Assembly: GCF_008831285.2 (NCBI RefSeq)
Contig: NC_045141.1
Coordinates: forward strand, 6,901,224 to 6,965,223
Direction of reading: 5' to 3'
DNA: 64,000 nt
Source: Nymphaea colorata
Taxonomy: Eukaryota > Streptophyta > Magnoliopsida > Nymphaeales > Nymphaeaceae
Shown here: in pieces, positions 45,903 through 56,190 of the stretch
How positions within the stretch are numbered: the first letter of the stretch is position 1
Layout of the letters: every line of letters starts with the position of its first letter
Position numbers and translations under genes: made by a program
The notes under the pieces: generated by a model
Databases searched by the model: none
What the model was told of the DNA's origin: nothing
The model's input: the letters and a program-made list of their open reading frames with translations, nothing else

Positions 45903-46864
45903 ACTGGTATGTGGGATTGCCCCACGTACCTGCTCCGGTACGCTGGTACATGGAACCGGGTATGGCGATAGTGTTGGGTATGGGTTCGATCAGGTTTGGG
46001 TCAGACCTGATCCAAACGATAAAAAACCACAGTTTATATGTTACGAAAAGGTCGAGCTCTTCAGCTCAGCCAGATCGGCATTGTTCTATAGTAGAGCGAT
46101 GACTGGTGGTGGCGATGATGTCCGGCCACATCTGGCGATGCATGGCGGCAACTGGCAGCAGTAAGGTAAGTTTTTTTTTTTTTCGTTCCACTATGGGTTC
46201 CATTTTTTTTCATTTGTCGTTTTTCGTTTTTTTGATTTGGGGTTGTTTTTGTTTGAACATTGAAATGTAAATCTTTAGATTTATATACGTTTTGATGTTT
46301 TGTTTGATTTTATGTATTTATCTGTTGCTGCCACTTTTGTTTGGATGCATTTTATTTCTATCGGCTATTTCGGCTGCCAGTTTTGTTTGGTTGCATTTTA
46401 TTGCCAGTTTTGTTTGGTTGCTGCCACTTTTGATTAAAAGTTTGATGAATCTATCAGCTATTTCTTTTGATTAAAAGTTTGATGAATCTATCAGCTATTT
46501 TTTTCAAATCTCTTCATCAACAAAAAAAAAATGATGCTGCTGATCAGCCAAGCTTATGCACAAGCCTAATCCTAATGAAGAGTGATCGCCTGACCGTGAT
46601 CAGTTTTCTCACTTTTCTGTAATAGCTGATTGCTTATTGTTTTATTCTTTGAATTTTTTGTTCATTATGTATTTTTTGTTTTGCATATTTTTATTATTTT
46701 GTTTGAGACTTTTTTAAGAGATTACACTTATGGACTATTAATGTTTTTTTTTTTCATTTTACCATTTTTTTGAAAATTCAAAAATTTGTCGTACCGGCAT
46801 ACCTACAATTTTCAAAACCGTTGTACCCAAACCCGTATCACCGTACCCATACAGTACCAGCACC
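45903..46864. mobile_element. Probable non-autonomous hAT-type element
   Basis: Flanks TATGTGAC (45895-45902) and CATGTGAC (46865-46872) match at 7 of 8. The outer 120 bases on each side are full of GGTAC/GTACC words in inverted orientation: CTGGTATGTGGG and GGTACGCTGGTACATGG on the left, and GTGCTGGTACTGTATGGGTA on the right after reverse complement. The terminal repeat is imperfect. The interior is T-rich with no transposase. Confidence 0.58.
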
Positions 46865-46872
46865 CATGTGAC

Positions 46873-47251
46873 TAGCCACCATGTTTTCCTATTTAAACTA
46901 CCATTCCTTTATCTATACTACATGAATTGATCAAGTCAATAGAAAAACAAGCAGCGGCAACTAGGTGTAAAAAGGGAGACAGAGTTCAAGGCCTTCAGTC
47001 TACCATCACCAAGACCATGTGAGAAATGGCAGCCTCTCCCACCTTTTATCCTTCCTCCTTCTACTGCCCCATTTTCTACTGCCGTAGTTAAATAACCTGG
47101 CTAACATTTGCAACGAGAGAAGTAAAAAGGCCCGGAGATACTTTTGTCTTTTTCTTCACTAACCTAAGTTATACTAGGGTTAATGTAGTGATGATAAGGG
47201 GCCACGAGCTTGACTGTAGGGTGCATCGTATTAATTATCTTGCCCCTTATT
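46873..47251. other. Spacer before the LTR element
   Basis: No gene. The 22-base word GAGCTTGACTGTAGGGTGCA.. near 47209 recurs with two changes near 49338 on the other side of the LTR element. Confidence 0.5.
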
Positions 47252-47956
47252 TGTTGCCGGCCGACTCTGGCCCGGCCAAGCCACTAAAAGGTGATGCTGC
47301 TTGGCCAACTTAGGCATAGTTGGAAGGTATATGGGATTCGATCGCACGCCGAGTCTAGCAGAAAGTAATGCACGTGGAATGTGCAGCGCGGTGGTGCGAC
47401 GACAAGGCGTTTCAATGCATCAAGATCAGCGGTCCCTTTGAAAGTGCAAGTCCGCCGTTGGGGAATCTAGTGGGTTCCTCACGCGTAGTGTTTGGATACA
47501 CAAGGGGGTGCGTGTGGGTTAGGGGCAATTCCCCCAGTGAGCGCATACGCTGCGTTCCACAACCGCGTAGAGTCACGCGGGGTTGAGCAAGTGAATGCTC
47601 ATCGTCGAGTAGGGCGATGGTCGGTCACCTTACTTAATGACATATAGTCGTCAACTGGCTTCGGCTGGGGACTTCCTCCCAAGGGAAGTCTACCCCCACC
47701 CAGATTTCGTTTGGATGTAGATAGGCACTTAGAGGAATGACGAAGTTCTGACAGGGCCTCATAACCACGGCTTGCCGATGGCCGACAATAGGATAAACCT
47801 GGGTGATGGTGTGCCGAGTGCTTAGCACTCATCGTCTAGTCCACAGTCCCATTTAAAAGATGAATGCTTCCGCTAGCTTAAGAGAGAGACGGCTGGCCGA
47901 AGGCTTTGGGGAACGCCTTCGGCGCCGCGCGGGCTGGAGAAACTCGGCCCGTGACA
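47252..47956 (+). repeat. 5' LTR
   Basis: TG...CA-bounded repeat, closely similar to 48561-49268. It contains the marker words GCACGTGGAATGTGCAGCGC and CCAAGGGAAGTCTACCCCCA. Confidence 0.88.
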
Positions 47957-47958
47957 AG

Positions 47959-47970
47959 TGGTCTCAGAGC
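47959..47970 (+). promoter_or_regulatory. Primer binding site (initiator tRNA-Met type)
   Basis: TGGTCTCAGAGC against the usual TGGTATCAGAGC, 2 bases after the 5' LTR. Confidence 0.85.
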
Positions 47971-48548
47971 AGACGATTTCTCGAAGGGAACTTGAAAGAT
48001 GAGAACGCTGTGATGATAACAAACAAGTAGTTCAAAGAAAAATGTTGGCTTGTTTGGTGCCCTAAGGGTTCGGGCATGTTCGTCGGACACTGGTTCAAGT
48101 GACCGCATTGGTGTTGGCCAGATGGAGATCACACGTTCCGAAGATGGTGTCTGGGCGTCAGGAGCAGAAGGGCCAAGAGAGCCGCTCACTGAGACAGATA
48201 GGATAAGACCCGACGTGGAAAAGGATTGAGGGCAAGTGCCCTTAGTGTTGACATGTCTCGAGAAATGAGCATGTGCACGGATTGGCAACACGGCTTGGAA
48301 GTTTGAAACTTAGTGGTCGCCGGAGATGTTCCGAACTTTACTAAGGAAAAAGTGCAAACAGTGATAGAAAAGTGGGATGATGCTAAGGAATGGACTAGAG
48401 GCAAAACACCCGATAAGGCAGCTAGCCACGACGTGACGGGTGTGTCAACCAGACGAACAGATGAAGGCTGAGTTGAAAAGAAATCAAGGGAACGGTAGCT
48501 GAACTTCTATCACTCGGGATAGAGTCACTAAGGACAGTGATGATTTTG

Positions 48549-48560
48549 GCGGTGGGAGAA
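48549..48560 (+). promoter_or_regulatory. Polypurine tract
   Basis: GCGGTGGGAGAA immediately before the 3' LTR. It primes plus-strand synthesis in LTR retrotransposons. Confidence 0.75.
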
Positions 48561-49268
48561 TGTTGCCAGCCGACTGTGTCTGGCCCGACCAAGCCAGTAA
48601 AAGGTGATGCTGTTTGGCCAACTTAGGCATAGTTGGAAAGTATGTGGGATTCGATCGCACGCCGAGTCTAGCAGAAAGCAATGCACGTGGAATGTGCAGC
48701 GCGGTGGTGAGACGACAAAGCATTTCAATGCATCAAGATCAGCGGTCTCTTTGGAAGTGCAAGTCCGTTGTTGGGGAATACAGTGGGTTACCCACGCGTA
48801 GTGTTTGGATACACAAGGAAGTGCGCGTGGGTTAGGGGCAATTCCCCCAGTGGGCACATACGCTGCGTTCCACAACCGCGTAGAGTCACACGGGGTGAGC
48901 AAGTGAATGCTCATTGTCGAGTAGGGCAATGGTCGGTCGCCTTACTTAATGACATATAATCGTCAACTGGCTTCGGCTGGGGACTTCCTCCCAAGGAAAG
49001 TCTACCCCCACCCAGATTTCGTTTGGATGTAGATAAGCACTTGGAGGAATGGCGAAGTTCTGACAGGGCCTCATGGCCACGGCTTGCCGATGGCCGACAA
49101 TGGGATAAACCTGGATGATGGTGTGCCGAGTGCTTAGCACTCCTCATCTAGTCCACAGTCCCGAAGAAAAGATGAATGTTTCCGCTAGCTTAAGAGAGAG
49201 ACGGCTGGCCGAAGGCTTTGGGGAAAGCCTTCGGCGCCGCGCGGGCTGGAGAAACTCAGCCCATGACA
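48561..49268 (+). repeat. 3' LTR
   Basis: Copy of 47252-47956 with scattered single-base differences. Ends CCCATGACA. Confidence 0.88.
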
Positions 49269-49607
49269 CTATAAATAATGTGCTTTACTATCCAAAAACA
49301 AAATCTGCCTTAGGAACTTCAAGCTGAAAGAGGTCTGGAGCTTGATTGCAGGGTGCATCACTTGGCATAAGCTCGATGACTCTGCCTAAGCCCCTGCTAG
49401 CCAGGAAAGAATGGTAATCTAGTGATCTATAACCTTAAACATGGATGCAGCTTGAAAAGGGTCAAACAGTGTTCTGCCCTTTTTAGCATGACTTGTACAT
49501 GCTCCACTTGATTAATAGGAAACTCAAGTTAACTGTGATAGATCATGAAACTGACCTCACTCTGAATCCCAGCTGAAATGTTCCAGACATGCCCTGAATT
49601 TTTGAAG

Positions 49608-49800
49608 CACAATAGGAATGTAAGTCTTTAGCGATGGCTAAAACGGTCGCTAAAAATTCTAAAAACCATGCCTAAAAAGTTTTAGGCATGGTTCGAACCG
49701 CACCTAAAATTATTGCCAACCATGCCTATTAGCGCTGGGCTAAAAATCAGTAGGCACGGTTTTATATTTTTAGCAATGGTTTTCCTTGTAATTATGAAAA
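49608..49800. repeat. CACTA-type terminal/subterminal remnant
   Basis: Begins CACAATAGGAATG, a possible eroded form of a CACTACAAGAAAT-type end. It continues with alternating GCGATGGCTAAAACGGTCGC and inverted GGCATGGTT/AACCATGCC words up to about 49800. Repeated TTTAGCGACGG-like words are the usual subterminal motifs of plant CACTA elements. Nothing coding follows, so it is a fragment or a solo end. Confidence 0.55.
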
Positions 49801-49805
49801 AAAAG

Positions 49806-49866
49806 TGTGTGTGTATATATGTGTGTATATATGTATATGTATATATATATTGAGAGAGAGAGAGAT
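49806..49866. repeat. Mixed GT/TA/GA microsatellite
   Basis: GTGTGTGTATATATGTGTG, then GAGAGAGAGAGA. Confidence 0.9.
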
Positions 49867-50074
49867 CACAAAATTGTAATTTTCATGATCACAGCACTAT
49901 CGTTTGCCACAATGTTTCAATGTAAAACTCAAAAATTAAATTAGAAAAATAACTAACAAAAATTAAATTGAAAACAGACTACTATAATATAAAGTTGCTG
50001 ATCAGGCGGGCAAGATTCATGGAATAGTGGACGACCGTGACCACCCTTGTTATCATCCCACCGGTACTGCTTCA

Positions 50075-50389
50075 TCAACAACACCGCTTGAATAGACTCT
50101 CTCCAAGAAAACAAAAACAAAATAGATTCCTTGTAAGAGTCGGTGATGAATTAAAGAGAAATTGAACACCAGCAACAGCTTGCCTTATGTATGGATTCTT
50201 TATATACTCTGTTAACATGTGTGGAGCATAGACTGAAAGCCTGCATTCAGCTGCTCTTTGAGCCTTTCTTGCTGATCTTTCCTTCTTGTGTGAATTTTGG
50301 TGACAACCCAACGCCTGAGAACTGCCAAACCTTTTTTTAGAACAAAAGAGGTAGGGGAAGAACCCAGCCTTTTTCCTCCAGTAGAGCAT
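50075..50389 (-). pseudogene. C2H2 (QALGGH-type) zinc-finger protein fragment
   Basis: The minus-strand frame contains FCSKKRFGSSQALGCHQNSH followed by KKERSARKAQRA. This is the plant-specific EPF/QALGGH zinc finger of single-finger C2H2 transcription factors (usual form QALGGHQNAH..ER). Two changes matter. The first zinc cysteine of the C-x2-C pair is missing (PYLFC where C-x-x-C is expected), and the QALGGH core reads QALGCH. Upstream there is no acidic or EAR region, and downstream the frame runs into unrelated sequence. It is most likely a captured or degenerate fragment. A diverged functional gene is the less likely alternative. Confidence 0.62.
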
Positions 50390-52530
50390 GAAAAAAAAAG
50401 TGCATTTTACTTAGAAACAATAATGATATGTACCTCTCCCTTGCCATTTGAAAATCTTCTCTGGTTAGAAAAACGATGGTGTAACAATTTACTATGACCA
50501 AAGAGCATGTCAAAGCAATCTTTGTAAAGCAATAGCCAATGAACCAAAAGAATAAAATGAGAAAAAATCACACCTCTGTTAAAGATTAAGAATTCAGAGC
50601 AAAAGACGCTATGCTTTGCGCATGATAGTGTCATTGGTAGCATAGATATAAAGCAGCAGACTGATGTCATATGTACGGCAAACACAGAAGCTATGTAACG
50701 TCCCCTCCCACTACACCCACATGTGTATACACGAGCTACAACCAAACTTCAAAATCCTACCGGCATTTATCAAAACAAGAGACTTAGAAATGCACAACCA
50801 CAAATAGCGTTGGGTAACTACCAATCATTGATGATTCTCTATCAGGCCATATTTAAGCATAAATAAAGAGGTTTTACTGAACGTATATAAAATAAGGTTG
50901 GTAAAACCTGAAAAGCAGCAAGAATTCAACTTTATGCATGAGTACTAACGCAAAATGATCCCATGACTTGATATACAATGCAAGAGTGTAGTCAGTTTAT
51001 GTAATGACCTAGTTCTTGTCAACAAGCAAATTCAGTGATTTGAGCTCATGATTGTAGGCACATTTCTGAAATTTTGCGTAACAATAAACTAAATAAATTG
51101 AAAATAGGTCATATAATAAAGAGGAAGGTGAAAAATGCCAATCTCATTCTATGTTCTTCATCTTTTGATATTTAGAGCAATGACGAATCTTGTACGAGCT
51201 CCCTCTGAAAAAGAAAAGTACATGCTAATAAAACATGAGTTAGAAAAAAAAAAGTCTTGAAATTATGGGCTCTTAATAAATTTTGGAAAATCTTAGTATA
51301 TAAATTTCAAAAAAATTAGAAAGTAGTAAAAAGTTAAAAAACTAAGAAAACAACATATTTGCATGAAGAAAAACACATAAATTAGTTTGAGAAGAACAAG
51401 ACGTCTTCCATCTAGATGTAAAACCACTATATCTTTGAAAGACCACCAGCGTCTGCAACTATAGCATGACCCCTAGCATCCTATTGGCACAGGCTGTTGC
51501 CTTCTTAGATATGAAGGTAAAATGGGTAAGCAAGCCAAGTAAACACTAGTATCAAATTTAATATGTTTGCAATTTTTCATAAACAAAATCAACCATGTCA
51601 TTTTTTTCATGTAATGAACAATAAACAGCTCATAGCAATGATAGAAAGGAACATGGTAAAAGTCTTACCTCGGAATTAAAAAACAAGAAAGAAAATAACC
51701 ATGGCAGGTTATGTATAATGGAAAATTTCATCTATCAATCTCATATTATGACATATCACTAGGGATATCCTATTGACTAGGGAAAGTGAACGAGATTATA
51801 GAGGGGCATTTACCCAAATTCTACATAAAAATGTACATTTGAGGTGTACCAAAGAACATTCCCAACAGGAACACTAAGAGCCCATACTTTGAATAATAAA
51901 AAGGTTGTACAAGGGCCAATAGAAACAAAATACTTACTGTGCCATTCCAATCAGCATGTAAACTTCTGCACATGAACCTACAAACAGAAATTATGCATCA
52001 TATATTTTGAATATCTAAAATCAAAACAACCGTAAGCAAGAAGGTTCAAACCCATGGAAATTCACCGCAAATAACAGTTTATCCTTGGACCACAGGCACT
52101 TCAAGTGGTTAATCATACAAGATGAGTACTGTGCACAACATGCAACAATTGATCACACATAAATCCACTAGACAGATTAACTTGGAGAGTTTATCTGAAT
52201 ACATGGCTACATGCTTCAATAATGTTTTTGCATGTCTCCTTGAGAAATTACATATTCATTGATCTAAAAGAAGGCATTCTATTGCACAGGCAGCTGACAA
52301 TTTCTCCTCTGAAAATCAAAATAACAGCAATTTGTTTCTCCTCAAATATCCATATCTGTCTACCCTCAAGCATCACAATTCAAAGGCCATGTTAAAAGAC
52401 GATGATTCATCCCCCTCCCAAGTTCCCAAACAAGACAATGTGCAATTTAGTAAGCCCACAAAGCAAAAGCCTTACATTTAGAGGATATATATGCATAGAG
52501 GAAGCTTTTTTATCTTTTCTAAAAGAATAC
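50390..52530. other. Intergenic or intronic DNA with weak exon-like blocks
   Basis: A 40-base block (51977-51938, minus) between TTTGTAG and GTAAGTA reads SCAEVYMLIGMAQ. A second, near 51230-51180, starts after TTTTTCAG and reads EGARTRFVIALNIKR. Neither is recognisable. Confidence 0.25.
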
Positions 52531-52658
52531 CATTGATCCCACTATTCCACAGACACCAAACGCTTTCACCACTTGTCCATCTTTTGCACAAATATCAATT
52601 ACTGCACCATACGTTGGACAGTTCAACCTCAATTTGAGAAAAACAATGCAGCAGAAAG
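52531..52658 (-). pseudogene. PPR fragment resembling MRL1
   Basis: A minus-strand block after TTTTTACAG reads CPTYGAVIDICAKDGQVVKA and then FGVCGIVGSM. This follows the pentatricopeptide pattern (T-Y-G-A-x-I-D-x-C-A-x-x-G-Q-V-x-K-A-F-G). It closely recalls the repeat of the plastid rbcL-mRNA stabilising protein MRL1 (TYGALIDGCARAGQVAKAFG, from memory). Only about one repeat is present, and the residues before it do not fit a PPR. I infer a stray exon copy, not a working gene. Confidence 0.42.
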
Positions 52659-52721
52659 CTGTAAAAAGAGAAATTGCAAAAAGAGAAATATCCCAAAAGA
52701 CCACAACAAACAGAAGCTTAC

Positions 52722-52781
52722 AGCTGCTACAACAAACGAATAAGGTTTCATGAATAAGCTTATTCTAATGGCAAGGTCTAC
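52722..52781 (-). other. Candidate exon, unidentified
   Basis: A 60-base block with phase-0 edges between TTTTTCAG and GTAAGC, reading VDLAIRISLFMKPYSFVVAA. No family recognised. Confidence 0.28.
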
Positions 52782-53689
52782 CTGAAAAACATAGAAAATA
52801 AAGTGTGTGTAATTGATCAAGCATGACATAAAAAGGTAACTTTTATGTCCTGCAGATGTATCTATGAATTGTCAATGCCAGCATGGCACCATCTCCCATA
52901 CAAGCAATAAAACTTCATCAATTCATGCCCAAGAATGAAACTTTCTGTCTTGCACTAAGAAATTGGTAAATTTATGTTTCATCTTTTAAAATATGGTCTA
53001 CTTTACTGTTGTAACACATTTATTATCTACTTCTTATATTATCGTTTGGAAAAATATCTTAAATTATTTAATTTCTTCTACCAAATATTTTAATTGATGG
53101 AACTACTTTTAGGTCCTGTGAAGGCATGCTCATCCATATGAAGTTCAAGAGCAGCACAACAAAGGAAATCAAAAAACAAACGAAAATTTATATCAGGGGC
53201 CTGCTGCTTCCCCCCTGCAGGGGAACGTCTCCTAAGTCATGCTTCCGGCTACCTATGCTCGCCAGTGTTATAAACAATCGGACTTATTCCAACTTATGTC
53301 CCACATGGCAATCACATGTTTGACTAATTGAGATGTGAATGCTAGTCGCACAAAGCTAGCAAGAAAGAATATTCCAAGGTACAAAAAAAATTTGAAATAA
53401 CACACCTTAAATAGTGTGCTTTTCTTTTTCTTTCCTTGAAACTGAACGGTCGAAAAAAAGAAAATGCCGTCAATCTCTCCTCTACAACTCAGTGTACTGT
53501 TTTCTGCATCAGGTGGTTTCTTCCATTAGCATGTGGACCCTAACAATGGCGTCTTCATGGAAACAGTATAGGAAGGTCGAAGCATGATATATTATACAAA
53601 TGTGTTTGCTAAGAAACTAATCGAGTTCAACTATCAAGCTTGCCATTGAATTGAAAGGAAAAAGTATATTTTATATTTTGCCATATTGG

Positions 53690-54379
53690 TAGTATAATGT
53701 ATTGTGACACAATTTAGATGCAATGTACATTGAGAAAAATGTTTGTGATAATATTCTTCATATATTGTTGAATATACATGGAAAATCTAATGATTCTTAC
53801 AAGGCTAAATTATATCTAGAGGATATGAATATCAAAACTCACTCCATCTAAAAAGGATGTCAGGTTCTAATAAAGCTTATTTACCTGCTGCTTCATTTTC
53901 AATGACCAAGGATAAGAGAAAAACATTATGCAAAGTACTAAAGAGCCTAAAGACCCTTGATGAATTTGAGTCAAATATTTCACGAAGTGTGCAGTTAAAA
54001 GAACTGAAAATATTGGGTCATAGAAGCCATGATTTTCATATTTTGGTGCACCATATTCTTCCACTAGCTATTAGAAGATTATTAGCAAAGAATGTCAGCT
54101 TGGTACTGAAAGAGTAAAAACTAAAGATAGCTTCAATCATTTAGATCGGGACATTGGTATGATATTATACAAACTCGATAAGATTTTTCCTCATGCTTAT
54201 TTTGATATCATGATGCCTTTGCCAATACATGTGGCCAAAGAAGTGATTTATGAGGACCTATAAATTATCGATGAATGTATCCAATTGAGAGGTAAGTATC
54301 AATTGTATTCATTAGTGTGTGTGTGTGTATAATTATCGATGAATGTATCCAATTGAGAGGTAAGTATCAATTGTATTCA

Positions 54380-54421
<42 letters not shown>

Positions 54422-54690
54422 CACACACACACACACACACACACAGTGTGTATACACACACACACACACACAAAATTATTTTAATAATGTGTCCTTTTTA
54501 CACATGTACAAGTATCTTATGAAGTTGAAGTCACATGTAAGAAATAAAAGTCATCGGAAGGTTTAATTGTAGAATGCTATTTGGCAGAAAAATATTTAAT
54601 ATTTTGTTCCAGGTATCTACATGATGTTGAGAGCAAATTAAACCAATATTAATGAAATGAAGATGGTAACTATGTCAATGATGAAGCGAC
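53690..54690 (+). pseudogene. CACTA (En/Spm) transposase, C-terminal part, decayed
   Basis: The plus strand shows the C-terminal half of a CACTA transposase protein. KNVCDNILHILLNIHGKSND is followed by KARLYLEDMNIKTHS (53740-53850), then YLPAASFSMTKDKRKTLCKV (53880-53940). Next come FESNISRSVQLKELKILGHR with SHDFHILVHHILPLAIRRLL (53965-54080), LDKIFPHAYFDIMMPLPIHV (54170-54230) and, after a repeat insertion, SEGLIVECYLAEKYLIFCSR with YLHDVES (54550-54640). These fit the DUF4218 and DUF4216 regions. The N-terminal half is not present upstream. Stops and frame shifts occur throughout, so it is non-functional. Confidence 0.85.
54263..54475. repeat. 68-bp tandem duplication followed by a GT/AC inverted microsatellite
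   Basis: AATTATCGATGAATGTATCC and the next about 48 bases are repeated at an offset of 68. A (GT)n run then passes through TATATA into (AC)n, forming a long potential hairpin (about 54385-54470). It interrupts the CACTA remnant. Confidence 0.9.
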
Positions 54691-54699
54691 TCCTGTCAG

Positions 54700-55990
54700 C
54701 CCATCCACCTATTTGAAATGCATTTCTAGTTTCCAACAATGATGATTAAGCATCTGAAATATAAGCATGCAATTAAGTCAATTAGAGGAGACTTAGTTGT
54801 TCCTAATCAACTCATGTATTTCTTGCTACATGGAAAATATGGTTAACCAATCTCTTTTTCTATAACTAAGCCTAAAGAATCAAAATGTCGTATACATTCA
54901 CTGGTGAGCAAGTAATGTTAGAAGAAAAAATTGACCAGAAGTTGCTCTAGAGGCATTTCACATAAATGCTTGTGTTATTGGTAAGAAGAATGCTAACGGT
55001 TACTTTTTGTAAAACTATTTTGCTTCTTCACTTTGTTTTAATCTAAAAGAATAAGCTGGAAAATGTCTCTATACATCTATATGGGGAGAGGGAGAGAGGG
55101 CAAGAGAGAGAGCCTTGGACTTGAGTGAAGATAGCGGTGAAGCGGCACCCTCTTCACCTTCTTCTCCCTCTTTTTCTTCTTCACTACATCAGAGATGAAA
55201 TCCAAAAATCGATAATGTTTAAGATGATGGACGGTGATACAGGACCTACAAAGTGAGAAGGAAAGAGAACAAAATGAGGAAAAGGCCCATGGATAACTTA
55301 GCAGCACTGAAAGAGCTCAAAAGTTTCCGTTCAGTGCTAAAGTAGAAATCAGTGTCAGTCAGTGAAGAGCACCATCACCATTGGGCAAATTTTTTTGTTA
55401 TGGATATCAACAAACAGTGAGAGGAGAAGAGATGCCAAAGAGAGGTGAAATAGAAGACTTAGAAACAGCCAAACGGTTCACAGGCCTTTGATGGTCAATA
55501 TCATAACATTTTATGTAGAAGTTAATTTTATTTATTTGAGAATGAGACCCGCAGAAACGAAAATATTTGTATTAAGCAATAGAAACAACACATGGTACTC
55601 CAAGTATCAGCAACTATGTGTCATTAAAAAAATATTTAATGTAGTGAGAAAAAGAGTATGGATATGTTAAAACACATCCAATTTTCCTTCATTCAAAATG
55701 GTGCTTCAAGCTACTGGAAGTCCTATAGTTGGTACGTATGATCGATTGTTTTTCTAAATGATTCTCAAAATATTTTGATTCTGATGTAGTGAAGAACATG
55801 AATAGAAGTTGCACGTTTCTGATTCTAAATGATTCCCAAAATATTCTAAACGATTCAGAAAATATTTTGGTTCTAATTCCCATTAGACTAGGTTTTGTTA
55901 CTCGAGCAGCCAAGCGTTTAATAACATAAATTGCAACCCAAGCTGCTTCAAAAAAAAAAAAAGAAAAGAAAGAAAACCATGGAAATTAGC
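54700..55990. other. Intergenic DNA
   Basis: Imperfect direct repeats of an ATGATTCTCAAAATATTTTG-like unit lie at 55757-55880. No gene supported. Confidence 0.4.
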
Positions 55991-56002
55991 AACATAACTT
56001 AC

Positions 56003-56190
56003 AGTCAAGCTTGCTTCTATTGCTGGTGGAGTCATTGATGCTGGTGACCAGTCATAAGATATTATGTCCATAGAATGAAAGAGAAGCCTGCTGAAAGCAG
56101 TCAGGTAGTCAAGGAGAGGGGCCACCAGAATTCCCAATAGCGGTCTTAGTATTTTTCCATTCATTCCATACGGTGTTAGTTTTAATGAAG
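56003..56190 (-). other. Candidate exon of an unidentified gene
   Basis: A 188-base minus-strand block between ACCTCAG and GTAAGTTA stays open for 62 codons with normal protein composition (for example KLTPYGMNGKILRPLLGILV and ISYDWSPASMTPPAIEASL). It looks more like real coding sequence than the neighbouring frames. The phase is 0 at its 3' edge, as required by the 52722-52781 block. I do not recognise the family. It may be one exon of a host gene with long introns, or another captured fragment. Confidence 0.4.

Larger units (their letters stand above)
47252..49268 (+). mobile_element. Non-autonomous LTR retrotransposon (TRIM/LARD-like)
   Basis: Two long direct repeats begin TGTTGCC and end TGACA: 47252-47956 (705 bp) and 48561-49268 (708 bp). 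They are very similar by eye, with scattered substitutions. Two bases inside the left repeat lies TGGTCTCAGAGC (47959-47970), one change from the initiator tRNA-Met primer binding site. A purine-rich tract, GCGGTGGGAGAA, directly precedes the right repeat. These three signals fix a plus-strand LTR element. The interior is only about 604 bp with no gag or pol. The LTRs are longer than in classical TRIMs while the whole is shorter than a LARD. The element is visibly more GC-rich than its surroundings. Flanking pentamers TTATT and CTATA do not match, so a target-site duplication is not confirmed. Confidence 0.88.

Noticed and set aside
47878-48291. 137-codon minus-strand frame inside the LTR element as a gene
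   Set aside because: It crosses the LTR/interior junction against the element's orientation and has no recognised domain.
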